From the NCBI GenBank assembly GCA_018715295.1, contig DVLY01000027.1:1-14422 (forward strand): a stretch of DNA of 14,422 nt, written 5' to 3'. The stretch is from Candidatus Merdimorpha stercoravium. GTDB taxonomy: Bacteria > Bacteroidota > Bacteroidia > Flavobacteriales > UBA1820. Shown here one piece after another: positions 6,934-14,398 of the stretch. The notes below the pieces were generated by a model. That model was not told where the DNA came from, did not search any database, and was given only the letters and a program-made list of their open reading frames with translations. A program made the translations under genes and the position numbers. The stretch's first letter is position 1, and each line of letters opens with the position of its first letter.

Positions 6934-8427
6934 TTAGTACGCGCTGATCAACTCCAGGAGCCGGTTCATGCGGGTGGAGATGGGCGAGAGGGAATGGTAG
7001 CGGTTGACCATCACCACGAAACACAGGAGTTCCCCCTGCTCGTTGAGGCTGTACCCGGCCAAACCGCGCACTCCGGACAGGGTGCCGCTCTTGAGGTGCA
7101 AACGGGTGCGCGTAGGGCAATCCCGGATCGTATTCTTGAACGTCCCTTCCCCGCCCGGAACGGCCAGCGAAGCAAAAAAGTCGTCAAAAGCCTCCGTACG
7201 GTACATCCCGCAGAGAAAATCGGCGTAATACTCCGCATTGAGGAACGACATGCGGGAAAGCCCGCTGCCATCCTGCAGGTTGAGCGTCCGGCTGCCGGGC
7301 GCGATCGAATCCAGCACCGCGAGTTCCACCCGGCGGGCATCGCTGCGCGTATCGCCCTCCCCGAGGATTTTTCCCATCGTCCGGAAGATGGTCTCGGCAT
7401 ACATGTTGTCGCTGTACTTGTTGGTTACCGATGCGATGGTCCGCAGGGCAGGCGAATCGTACTCCAAGATCACTTGTCCGGGAGCCGTCGTATCGGCGGG
7501 ATCGGTATAGGAATCCCACAGGACGTATTCCACCTCTCCCGGATCCCCTCCGGCACAGAGGTAGCGATGGAACTCGCACAAGAGCGAAAGCCCGGCCGCG
7601 CGGTTGGCTCCCGTCTCGGTCACCTCTCCCCGCTCTGCCCCCAGCGTACCGGTAGCGAAATGCTCCAGCGGGTGAAGCGGAGAAGCATTGAGCCAGATAC
7701 CATTGGAGCGGCCTTCGACCGTATGGGTGCGGTTGATCACCGTCAGTCCCGGGGTTTGGGGAAAGACACCGGTAAAGCGTGCCGGACGCCCCAGCGTATC
7801 GGAAGGCTCGAAGCTCAGATAGCATTTGTTTTCAAAAAACGAAAGTCCCTGTACATTGGTTCCGTAATAGGTATCGGCATCGTCCCATGTCCAGGAATCG
7901 ACCATCGGTTCCAGGGTAAAATAACGGCTGTCGGCCACCATGCGTCCTTCGATACGGGCGATACCGGCCCGGTTGAGGGCTTTTTTCCATACGGAAAACA
8001 CCGAATCGATCCCCGGGAGGAATTTGTCGTAATCCGAGCCGAGCGTCGGATCGCCGCCCCCGACGACATACAGAGAGCCGTAGAGCGTCGAATCGACCAC
8101 CTGCCCGCTGTACGCCAAACGGGTGGTATAGTGGAAATCACCTCCCAGGCTTACCAACGCGGCTCCGGTGGTGAGCAGTTTGGTGATCGATGCCCCGGCA
8201 AGCGAGGTCTTCGGATTGCGCTCGACCAGCGTCTCTCCGGTCTTCACATTGCGGATCACCACACTCCACGCGGTGGTGTTCATCAGGGAATCCTGTTCGA
8301 GTTCGCGGATATAGCTACGGATGGCTTTTTCCTTTTTCGCCCGGCCTTCCGCCGCGCCCGGTTCAACCGCCTGCACCCCGAGAGAAAAGAGCGTCAGGAC
8401 AGCCAAGAGTGTCGTCCATTTTTTCAT
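6934..8427 (-). CDS. dacB: D-alanyl-D-alanine carboxypeptidase/endopeptidase, PBP4 family (S13)
   Basis: The 497-residue precursor begins with a signal peptide (MKKWTTLLAVLTLFSLGVQA, likely cut after A20), placing it in the periplasm. All three penicillin-binding motifs are visible: S80-ITK-83 with nucleophile Ser80 and base Lys83, SDN at 339-341, and KSG at 446-448. DGSGLSR at 386-392 is also typical of peptidase family S13. The insertion between the first two motifs (about residues 95-330) is the long extra domain that separates PBP4 from PBP5-type enzymes. It removes terminal D-Ala from peptidoglycan stems and cleaves cross-links. It is read in the same direction as lptB and starts 33 nt after the lptB stop, so it is probably the last gene of the envelope operon; purL has its own promoter downstream. 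Length and motifs are normal. Confidence 0.95.
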   Translation of the reverse strand: MKKWTTLLAVLTLFSLGVQAVEPGAAEGRAKKEKAIRSYIRELEQDSLMNTTAWSVVIRNVKTGETLVERNPKTSLAGASITKLLTTGAALVSLGGDFHYTTRLAYSGQVVDSTLYGSLYVVGGGDPTLGSDYDKFLPGIDSVFSVWKKALNRAGIARIEGRMVADSRYFTLEPMVDSWTWDDADTYYGTNVQGLSFFENKCYLSFEPSDTLGRPARFTGVFPQTPGLTVINRTHTVEGRSNGIWLNASPLHPLEHFATGTLGAERGEVTETGANRAAGLSLLCEFHRYLCAGGDPGEVEYVLWDSYTDPADTTAPGQVILEYDSPALRTIASVTNKYSDNMYAETIFRTMGKILGEGDTRSDARRVELAVLDSIAPGSRTLNLQDGSGLSRMSFLNAEYYADFLCGMYRTEAFDDFFASLAVPGGEGTFKNTIRDCPTRTRLHLKSGTLSGVRGLAGYSLNEQGELLCFVVMVNRYHSLSPISTRMNRLLELISAY

Positions 8428-8460
8428 GCGTATCGTCGTTGTTTTTCCGTTAATAGAGAT

Positions 8461-9282
8461 TCATTCCTGTGTCTGTTGCTCGGCTTCGGCCTCGGCCGAA
8501 GCCTCGGCTGCCGCCTCGACGATGTCGGTCGAGTGGAGTTTCCTGCCGCTCAAGTCCTTGCGGCGGAGTTCGAAATGCTTGCCCAGGTACACCTTGCGCA
8601 CCATCGCGTCGGCGGCCAGTTCCTCGGGCGTACCGGACTTGAGGATGGAACCCTGGTACATCAGGTACGTGCGCGTGGTGATGGCTAATGTTTCCTGGAC
8701 ATTGTGGTCGGTGATCAGGATGCCGATGTTCTTGGACTTCAGGCGCCAGACGATGGACTGGATGTCCTCCACCGCAATGGGGTCCACCCCGGCGAACGGC
8801 TCGTCCAGCAGGACGAACTTGGGGTCGGTGGCGATGCAGCGGGCGATCTCCGTGCGCCGGCGTTCGCCTCCGGAGAGGACGTCGCCGTTGCTCTTGCGGA
8901 CCTTTTCCAACCCGAACTCCTCGATGAGCGAATTCATCTTGTCCAGCTGCTGGGCCGGCGTGAGACGGGTCATCTGCAGCACCGAGAGGATATTCTGCTC
9001 GACGGTCAGTTTGCGGAACACGGAATTTTCCTGCGCCAGGTAGCCCACTCCGTACTGGGCGCGCTTGTACATCGGGAAAGACGTAATCTCGGTATCGTCC
9101 AGGAAAACCTGCCCGCCGTTGGCCTGGATCAGCCCCACGATCATGTAAAACGAAGTAGTCTTCCCCGCCCCGTTGGGGCCGAGCAGACCGATGATTTCAC
9201 CCTGGTTGACTTCCAACGAGACATCATTGACCACGCAACGGTTGCGGTATGTCTTTTTCAGGTGTTCGGCTCGGAGTTTCAT
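8461..9282 (-). CDS. lptB: LptB-type LPS export ABC transporter ATPase
   Basis: The 273-residue product is an ABC ATPase with Walker A GPNGAGKT (35-42), a Q-loop in YLAQENSVFRKLTVEQN (about 81-97), signature LSGGE (136-140), Walker B FVLLDEP (156-162) and switch His193. The block YLAQENSVFRKLTVEQNIL and the LGKHFELR end (about 233-240) are characteristic of LptB, which powers LPS extraction from the inner membrane with LptF and LptG. E. coli LptB has 241 residues; here about 30 extra residues follow, ending in an Ala/Glu-rich run (EAAAEASAEAEAEQQTQE). LptF/G and other Lpt genes are not in the window. It lies between tatC (30-nt gap) and dacB (33-nt gap), in one run with kdsD. Confidence 0.93.
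   Translation of the reverse strand: MKLRAEHLKKTYRNRCVVNDVSLEVNQGEIIGLLGPNGAGKTTSFYMIVGLIQANGGQVFLDDTEITSFPMYKRAQYGVGYLAQENSVFRKLTVEQNILSVLQMTRLTPAQQLDKMNSLIEEFGLEKVRKSNGDVLSGGERRRTEIARCIATDPKFVLLDEPFAGVDPIAVEDIQSIVWRLKSKNIGILITDHNVQETLAITTRTYLMYQGSILKSGTPEELAADAMVRKVYLGKHFELRRKDLSGRKLHSTDIVEAAAEASAEAEAEQQTQE
8482..8503. repeat. Perfect 10-bp inverted repeat in the lptB 3' end
   Basis: GGCTTCGGCC and GGCCGAAGCC flank a 2-base spacer. The palindrome lies within the codons for the Ala/Glu tail of LptB and could form a tight hairpin in the mRNA just before the lptB/dacB junction. No T tract follows in the minus-strand direction, so a terminator role is not supported; mRNA stability or chance from GCC/GAA-type codons are alternatives. 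Confidence 0.5.
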
Positions 9283-9312
9283 GCTATTTCTGTTTCTTTC
9301 TTTTTTCTATCC

Positions 9313-10182
9313 TTATTCATCGACGCCTTCTTCCGCTTCTCGGGCGCGCATACGGTGCTTTTCCATCCGCCGGCATATCGTGATGCTGGCCTGGTACAAC
9401 AGAACGATGGGCACGGCCAGAACGATCTGCGAGACCACATCGGGCGGGGTGAGTACCGCCGCGACGATCAGGATGAGCACCAGCGCATGGCGATAGTACT
9501 TCAACAGGAAGTGCGAGGTGATCAGCCCCATGCGCGAGAGCACGTACACAGCCATCGGCAACTGGAACATGATCCCCGTAGCCAGGGTAATGTTCACCAC
9601 GTTCGATATGTAGGACGAAAGCTCGATGTTGTTTACGATGGCATCCTCGGTCCCCAGCCGATAACCGGTAAAGAAATTGATGGACATGGGCAGGATGACG
9701 AAATACCCGAAGGCCAGCCCGAGGAAAAACAGGGACGACACGTAGAACACTACTCCCCGGGCGGAGCGTTTTTCCCGGTCGGTCAGTGCCGGGGCGACAA
9801 AGCGCCACACTTCCCACACGATAAAGGGAAACGCCACGATGATGCCCGTCACGAACGACACCCACAGGTGCGAATTGAACTGCCCGGTGAGCTCGCGGTT
9901 CTGCACATTGAACTCCACCGGATGCATGCACAGGTCGGCCGAGGTACCCAGCCAGGCGTTGAGCGTATCCGAGAGCCAGCAAAAGAAACGGTACGTCGGA
10001 AAATCGGCATGGCGCGGACCGAAGATCACCCGGTCGTAAATCAGATGATCGCAGAAAAAAGCCACCACAGCCGCTATCAGCACGTAGAGTGCCATCCGGA
10101 ACAAATGTTTGCGCAGGATAAACAGATGCCCCAGGAAGGTCGTCTGCTCGGCAGCATTTTCCGTTGTATTCTCTTCGCTCAT
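9313..10182 (-). CDS. tatC: Twin-arginine translocase subunit TatC
   Basis: TatC is the inner-membrane receptor that binds twin-arginine signal peptides for export of folded proteins. The 289-residue product has the expected hydrophobic segments (about 29-48, 105-125, 145-167, 193-216, 232-245 and 250-270), the N-terminal HLxxLR block (19-24), APALTDREKRSA (130-141) and the hallmark LTPPDVVSQIVLAVPIVLLY (244-263). The Glu that matches E. coli E103 appears kept (E137), but the position of E15 in HLIELR is Ile22. The first periplasmic loop (about 49-104) is longer than in E. coli and holds Cys68 and Cys85, which could form a disulfide. No tatA/tatB-like gene is near. It is preceded by kdsD with a 232-nt gap and followed by lptB after 30 nt. 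Confidence 0.95.
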   Translation of the reverse strand: MSEENTTENAAEQTTFLGHLFILRKHLFRMALYVLIAAVVAFFCDHLIYDRVIFGPRHADFPTYRFFCWLSDTLNAWLGTSADLCMHPVEFNVQNRELTGQFNSHLWVSFVTGIIVAFPFIVWEVWRFVAPALTDREKRSARGVVFYVSSLFFLGLAFGYFVILPMSINFFTGYRLGTEDAIVNNIELSSYISNVVNITLATGIMFQLPMAVYVLSRMGLITSHFLLKYYRHALVLILIVAAVLTPPDVVSQIVLAVPIVLLYQASITICRRMEKHRMRAREAEEGVDE

Positions 10183-10414
10183 CGGCCGCGATATGCTATC
10201 ATCATTTTCCGGTCGGTCGTCCGCCCGAATATTGATTCCGTTTTTCTTTCTCTTGCCCCCCTTTTTGCGTCCCTTTTACCCCCCTTTTCCGCTGCTCCCC
10301 CGCCGTTTTTCATCCGTCCTCCGCTTCTTTCTTTGGTTCTCTCCATTTTCTCCGGGTCGAATGCAACGCACCCTCCGGGGTTCCAACCTCCGCCGGAGAT
10401 TCCCGTCCGAACGG
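10183..10414. other. 232-nt spacer between kdsD and tatC, no gene seen
   Basis: The plus strand is strongly pyrimidine-rich from about 10228 to 10350, with runs such as CCCCCCTTTTT, so the minus-strand transcript would be purine-rich. I found no TAnnTTTG box on the minus strand and no tatA-like small membrane protein. Only the hairpin at 10373-10398 stands out. tatC may depend on readthrough from kdsD or on a promoter I cannot recognise. Confidence 0.5.
10373..10398 (-). terminator. Hairpin just after kdsD, possible attenuator
   Basis: CTCCGG (10373-10378) pairs with CCGGAG (10393-10398), and inside it GGTT (10379-10382) pairs with AACC (10385-10388), leaving a 4-nt bulge. It starts 16 nt after the kdsD stop on the minus strand. 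There is no following T tract, so full termination is unlikely; a partial terminator or an mRNA 3'-end stabiliser is possible. Confidence 0.3.
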
Positions 10415-11404
10415 TTACACGATCCCCTCGCGCACCAGATCGTGCAGGTGGATCACTCCCACGTAGTTCCCCTGGGCATCGGTAACCAACAGGTTGTTGA
10501 TCTCGTATTTCTGAAGCATTTCCAGCGCATCGAAAGCCAGCACATCGTCGGGGATCGTCTTGGGATGGCGGGTCATGATGTCTGCGGCCGTGAGCGAGAA
10601 GATGCTGCCGTCGTCGTAGCGCGCCAAGGTGCGACGCAGATCGCCATCGGTTACCACACCTACGATGCGTCCCTGCGGATCGGTTACCGCCGTTACACCC
10701 AGGTATTTGGACGATATTTCGTCGATCACCTGCTTGATGGGCGTTTGCGGAGCCACCGCCGGACGCTCGTTCTGGGCGATCACATCCCGCACCCGCATGT
10801 AGAGGCGTTTTCCGAGCGCACCTCCGGGATGGAAGCGGGCGAAATCCTCGCGACCGAAGCCCCGGAGCACCTCCAACGCCACGGCCAACGCATCGCCCAG
10901 CACCATCTGCACCGTAGTGGAGGTCGTCGGAGCCAGGTTGTTGGGGCATACTTCACGCTCCACATAGGCATCGAGCACGCAGTCCGCCCCGCGCGCCATG
11001 TACGAATCGGTATTGGCAGTGATGGCGATGATCCGGTTGCCCAACCCGCGCAGCACGGGCACCAAGGCTTTTATCTCGGGGGTATTGCCGCTTTTGGAAA
11101 GCATGATCACTACATCGCCCGGCATGACGGCCCCCAGGTCTCCGTGCATGGCATCCGCCGTGTGCATGAACACCGAGGGGGTTCCGGTGGAATTGAACGT
11201 GGCGACGATCTTTTGTCCGACCAGCGCGCTCTTGCCGATGCCGGTTACCACCACCCGCGAGGGGCATTCGAAGATCATCCTCACGGCTTTTTCAAAATTC
11301 CCGTCCAGTCTTTCGGCCAGATATTCCACTCCTTTCGCTTCCTCAAGAACAACATTTTTAGCCAGTTGCAAAATATTTTGTCCTTTTTCTCCCCTATTTT
11401 CCAT
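10415..11404 (-). CDS. kdsD: D-arabinose 5-phosphate isomerase, KdsD/KpsF/GutQ family
   Basis: The enzyme converts ribulose 5-phosphate to arabinose 5-phosphate, the precursor of Kdo in lipopolysaccharide. From the ATG at 11404-11402 the protein has 329 residues, matching E. coli KdsD (328). The sugar isomerase (SIS) domain spans about 40-185 with GIGKSALVGQKIVATFNSTG and PTTSTTVQMVLGDALAVAL. Two CBS domains follow (about 203-262 and 272-329). All four residues known to matter in KdsD can be placed: K58 (GKSA), E110 (NTPE), E151 (REVCP) and H192 (FHPGGALG). A longer reading from 11521 would run back through the predicted promoter and gives an implausible N terminus, so I reject it. It is the first gene of the envelope run kdsD, tatC, lptB, dacB and is divergent from recQ. 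Confidence 0.95.
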   Translation of the reverse strand: MENRGEKGQNILQLAKNVVLEEAKGVEYLAERLDGNFEKAVRMIFECPSRVVVTGIGKSALVGQKIVATFNSTGTPSVFMHTADAMHGDLGAVMPGDVVIMLSKSGNTPEIKALVPVLRGLGNRIIAITANTDSYMARGADCVLDAYVEREVCPNNLAPTTSTTVQMVLGDALAVALEVLRGFGREDFARFHPGGALGKRLYMRVRDVIAQNERPAVAPQTPIKQVIDEISSKYLGVTAVTDPQGRIVGVVTDGDLRRTLARYDDGSIFSLTAADIMTRHPKTIPDDVLAFDALEMLQKYEINNLLVTDAQGNYVGVIHLHDLVREGIV

Positions 11405-11447
11405 GCGCACTATTGTTTTTTGGCGGGTAATTCCTATCTTTAAGGTA

Positions 11448-11479
11448 CAAAAATAGTGAAAGCCGAGCGCAGCGGCAAA
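11448..11479 (-). promoter_or_regulatory. kdsD promoter with -33 and -7 boxes
   Basis: On the minus strand TTTG (11479-11476) and TATTTTTG (11455-11448) are separated by 20 nt, matching the Bacteroidota sigma-ABfr consensus TTTG-N19/20-TAnnTTTG. The predicted leader is about 40 nt. It probably drives the whole kdsD, tatC, lptB, dacB run. Confidence 0.65.
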
Positions 11480-11497
11480 ACGAAAACGCAAGTTTTT

Positions 11498-11523
11498 GGA
11501 TGAGACGCTGCCGAGGCGCATCC
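11498..11523. repeat. Palindromic element between kdsD and recQ
   Basis: GGATG (11498-11502) and CATCC (11519-11523) are a perfect inverted pair. Inside it CGC and GCG pair around TGCCGAG, leaving a 3-nt AGA bulge. The element lies in the 156-nt gap between the divergent kdsD and recQ start codons, upstream of the kdsD -33 box. It could be an operator-like site, a dispersed repeat unit or chance. No good plus-strand TAnnTTTG box for recQ was found nearby. Confidence 0.4.
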
Positions 11524-11560
11524 TGTTTAGTAAGAAACAAAAATTTTCATCATAGCCGTC

Positions 11561-13744
11561 GTGAGAAATTTCAGCCTCGAATCGGAACTAAAAAAGTACT
11601 TCGGTTTTGATACCTTCAAAGGCAAGCAAAAGCAGATTATCGAGAGCCTGATGGCCGGTAACAATACTTTTGTCATCATGCCTACCGGAGGTGGCAAATC
11701 CCTGACGTACCAGCTGCCGGCCCTGCTGATGCCCGGTACGGCCATCGTCATCTCCCCGCTGATCGCCCTGATGAAAAACCAGGTGGATGCCATGCGGGGC
11801 ATTTCCACCGAGGCGGCCGTAGCCCATGTGCTGAATTCCTCGCTCACCAAAGGCGAGGTCGAACAAGTCAAGGCCGACATCCGCGCCGGGATCACCAAAC
11901 TGCTCTACGTAGCCCCCGAATCGCTCACCAAAGACGAATACACCGACTTCCTGCGCACGGTGCCCATTTCCTTCTGCGCCATCGACGAGGCGCATTGCAT
12001 CTCCGAGTGGGGACACGACTTCCGTCCCGAGTACCGCAACATCCGCTCCATCCTGGACAAGATCGCCCCGATGCCGGTGATCGCCCTCACGGCCACCGCC
12101 ACGCCCAAAGTCCAGGAGGATATCCAGAAAAACCTCGGGATGACCGACGCCAAGGTCTTCAAGTCGTCCTTCAACCGCCCGAACCTCTTTTACGAAGTGC
12201 GCCCCAAGGTGGACGTGGAGAAAGAGATCATCCGCTTTATCAAAGCGCGCCCGCACCAGTCGGGCATCATCTACTGCCTCTCGCGCAAAAAGGTGGAGGA
12301 ACTCTCCGAACTGCTGCGCGTGAACGGCATTTCCTCCGCCCCGTACCATGCCGGCCTGGACGCCAAAACCCGCGCCCGCAACCAGGATGCCTTCCTGATG
12401 GAGGAAGTGGACGTGATCGTGGCCACCATCGCTTTCGGCATGGGCATCGACAAACCGGACGTGCGCTTTGTCATCCACCACGACATTCCCAAGAGCCTGG
12501 AGAGCTACTACCAGGAGACCGGCCGTGCAGGCCGCGACGGCGGGGAGGGATACTGCCTGGCCTTTTACAGCTACAAGGACATCGAAAAGATGGAGAAGTT
12601 CCTGGTGGGCAAACCCCTCTCGGAACAGGAGATCGGTGCCGCCCTGCTGCAGGACGTGGTGGCCTACGCCGAGACTTCCCTCTCGCGCCGCAAATACCTC
12701 CTGCACTACTTCGGCGAGGAATTCGACGAAATAAACGGCGAAGGAGCCGGCATGGACGACAACAGCCGCCACCCCAAACCCAAGGTCGAAGCCGGAGAAC
12801 AGCTCCGCACCCTGATCCGCGTGGTGAAGGACACTTCGCAGACCTTCCGTCCCAAGGAGATCACCAACATCCTCGTGGGAAGGGTCAGCTCGGCCATCAA
12901 AGGCCTGAAGGTGGACAAGAAACCGTTTTTCGGCATCGGGAAAGACCGCGAAGACCGTTTTTGGATGGCGCTGCTGCGGCAAGGACTGGTGGGAGGCTAC
13001 CTGCGCAAGGAGATCGAACAATACGGCGTGTTGAAGGTCACCCCCAAGGGTGAGGACTTCCTTCGCTCAAGCGAAGGGTTCCTGATGACCGAGGACCACA
13101 ACTACGACGCGCTGGAACAGGAATACGCCGCCGTCAACCGCAAGAGCGGCGTTACGGACGAAGTCCTGCTCTCGGCCCTGCGGGATTTGCGCCGCAGCGA
13201 GGCCAAACGGCTGGGCATTCCGCCCTTTGCCCTGTTCCAGGATGCTTCGCTCGAAGACATGGCCCTGCGCTACCCCATCACCCTCGAGGAGATGAAAACC
13301 ATCTTCGGGGTCGGGGAAGGCAAAGCGCGCAAATACGGGCAGAAGTTCGCCGACTTCATCGCCAAATACGTCGAGCAGAACGACATCGTCCGTCCGGACG
13401 ACCTGGTGGTCCGCTCGGTGGTAAACAAATCGGGACTGAAAGTGTACATCATCCAGAGTACCGACCGCAAGATTCCCCTGGAGGATATCGCCCGGGCCAA
13501 GGGCCTGGAGATGGACGAACTGATCTCCGAGATCGAAGCCATCGTCTACTCCGGCACGCGCATCAACATCGACTACCAGATCGACGAGATGCTCGACCCC
13601 GAACAACAGGAAGAGATCGAGGATTACTTCATGAATGCCGAAAAGGATGCCATCCGCGATGCAATGGCGGCCTTCGGCGGAGACTACGAAGAAGACGAAC
13701 TGCGTCTGATGCGCATCAAGTTCATCAGCGAAGTGGCCAACTAA
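11561..13744 (+). CDS. recQ: ATP-dependent DNA helicase RecQ, zinc-site-lacking form
   Basis: RecQ unwinds DNA 3' to 5' in recombination and replication repair. The 727-residue product has motif 0 (FGFDTFKGKQ), Walker A TGGGKS (42-47), DEAH (142-145) with the aromatic-rich loop following it, and motif VI QETGRAGRDG (318-327). After YLLHYFGEE (about 379-387), where E. coli RecQ has its four zinc cysteines, this chain has no cysteine at all. A winged-helix region follows (about 408-520), then an HRDC domain (about 532-602) and a C-terminal region (about 608-727) that resembles the helix-turn-helix found at the end of many Bacteroidota RecQ proteins. The start is GTG at 11561, the first plausible start after an in-frame stop at 11531-11533, and motif 0 begins a few residues later. 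The gene is divergent from kdsD and 30 nt before the adenosyltransferase gene. Confidence 0.93.
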   Translation: MRNFSLESELKKYFGFDTFKGKQKQIIESLMAGNNTFVIMPTGGGKSLTYQLPALLMPGTAIVISPLIALMKNQVDAMRGISTEAAVAHVLNSSLTKGEVEQVKADIRAGITKLLYVAPESLTKDEYTDFLRTVPISFCAIDEAHCISEWGHDFRPEYRNIRSILDKIAPMPVIALTATATPKVQEDIQKNLGMTDAKVFKSSFNRPNLFYEVRPKVDVEKEIIRFIKARPHQSGIIYCLSRKKVEELSELLRVNGISSAPYHAGLDAKTRARNQDAFLMEEVDVIVATIAFGMGIDKPDVRFVIHHDIPKSLESYYQETGRAGRDGGEGYCLAFYSYKDIEKMEKFLVGKPLSEQEIGAALLQDVVAYAETSLSRRKYLLHYFGEEFDEINGEGAGMDDNSRHPKPKVEAGEQLRTLIRVVKDTSQTFRPKEITNILVGRVSSAIKGLKVDKKPFFGIGKDREDRFWMALLRQGLVGGYLRKEIEQYGVLKVTPKGEDFLRSSEGFLMTEDHNYDALEQEYAAVNRKSGVTDEVLLSALRDLRRSEAKRLGIPPFALFQDASLEDMALRYPITLEEMKTIFGVGEGKARKYGQKFADFIAKYVEQNDIVRPDDLVVRSVVNKSGLKVYIIQSTDRKIPLEDIARAKGLEMDELISEIEAIVYSGTRINIDYQIDEMLDPEQQEEIEDYFMNAEKDAIRDAMAAFGGDYEEDELRLMRIKFISEVAN
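13060..13077. repeat. Perfect 8-bp inverted repeat inside recQ
   Basis: CCTTCGCT and AGCGAAGG flank a 2-base loop (CA) in the codons for FLRSSEGF of RecQ. It could form a short mRNA hairpin; it may also be chance. Confidence 0.4.
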
Positions 13745-13774
13745 CCCGGGCTTTTGCCCAAACATTCCCTATCC

Positions 13775-14326
13775 ATGAAAATATACACCAAAACCGGCGA
13801 CAAAGGCACCACCTCCTTGGTGGGCGGCTCCCGGGTGGCCAAGGACGACCCCCGGCTGGAAGCCTACGGCACGGTAGACGAGCTGAACAGTTTTATCGGG
13901 CTGCTTTCCGACACCCACGGAGTGAGCGATCCCATGAAAACGGAACTCAAGCACATCCAGAACACCTTGTTCAACCTGGGCAGCCAACTGGCCAGCCTGC
14001 CGGAGGACATCGAGAAATACCGTATCCCCGTCGTTACCCAGTCGGACATCGAGGCGCTGGAGACTTCCATCGACCGGATGCAGGAATCGCTCGTTCCCCT
14101 GAAAAAATTCATCCTGCCGGGAGGCCACCCGAGTGTATCCCTGGCGCACGTAGCCCGCAGCGTATGCCGCCGCGCCGAACGCCGCACCGTTACCCTCTGC
14201 CATGCGGAAGGCGAGGCGGACTTGGATACCGCCTTGCGCTACCTCAACCGCCTGTCGGACTACCTGTTCGTGGCAGCTCGCTTCCTTGCCCACGAGCAGG
14301 GCATCCCCGAACGCTTCTGGGAATAA
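13775..14326 (+). CDS. PduO-type cob(I)alamin adenosyltransferase
   Basis: The enzyme moves the adenosyl group of ATP onto reduced cobalamin to form coenzyme B12 (adenosylcobalamin), used for example by methylmalonyl-CoA mutase. The 183-residue product has the N-terminal ATP-binding block KIYTKTGDKGTTSLVGG and the YGTVDELNSFIGLL motif. The C-terminal half has the expected HVARSVCRRAERR and LRYLNRLSDYLFVAARF helices. Family members (PduO N-terminal domain, human MMAB) act as trimers in the cytosol. The start is ATG at 13775; a TTG at 13754 in the same frame would add seven residues that the family lacks. It is read in the same direction as recQ and starts 30 nt after the recQ stop, so it is probably co-transcribed. 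I see no cobalamin riboswitch before it. Length and motifs are normal. Confidence 0.93.
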   Translation: MKIYTKTGDKGTTSLVGGSRVAKDDPRLEAYGTVDELNSFIGLLSDTHGVSDPMKTELKHIQNTLFNLGSQLASLPEDIEKYRIPVVTQSDIEALETSIDRMQESLVPLKKFILPGGHPSVSLAHVARSVCRRAERRTVTLCHAEGEADLDTALRYLNRLSDYLFVAARFLAHEQGIPERFWE

Positions 14327-14329
14327 CCC

Positions 14330-14373
14330 GGAGTTTCTCCGAAGGCTTTTTGCCATCGGACGGGGCAAACTCC
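14330..14373 (+). terminator. Nested stem-loops after the adenosyltransferase gene
   Basis: GGAGTTT (14330-14336) can pair with AAACTCC (14367-14373), enclosing a second hairpin, TCCGA-A-GGC-TTTTT-GCC-A-TCGGA (14338-14360), with one A-A mismatch. A competing small stem CGGAG-TTT-CTCCG lies at 14329-14341. Only TTTC follows, so it is at best a weak terminator or a 3'-end structure. Confidence 0.35.
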
Positions 14374-14398
14374 TTTCAGTCGAAGCGGGCAAGCGAAA

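Noticed and set aside
10183..10414. A small tatA-like gene upstream of tatC
   Set aside because: No frame in this spacer has the N-terminal hydrophobic helix plus amphipathic helix of TatA; the translations are Arg/Lys/Gly-rich shadows of the purine-rich strand.
11405..11521. Longer kdsD start at 11521
   Set aside because: The extension covers the predicted promoter and the palindromic element, and the 329-residue form matches the family length.
11588..13021. A 477-codon open frame opposite recQ
   Set aside because: Same shadow effect: no recognisable domain, while recQ on the other strand has all helicase motifs.
13745..13774. Cobalamin riboswitch before the adenosyltransferase gene
   Set aside because: The gap after recQ is only 30 nt, far too short for a B12 riboswitch, and no B12-box-like sequence was seen there.
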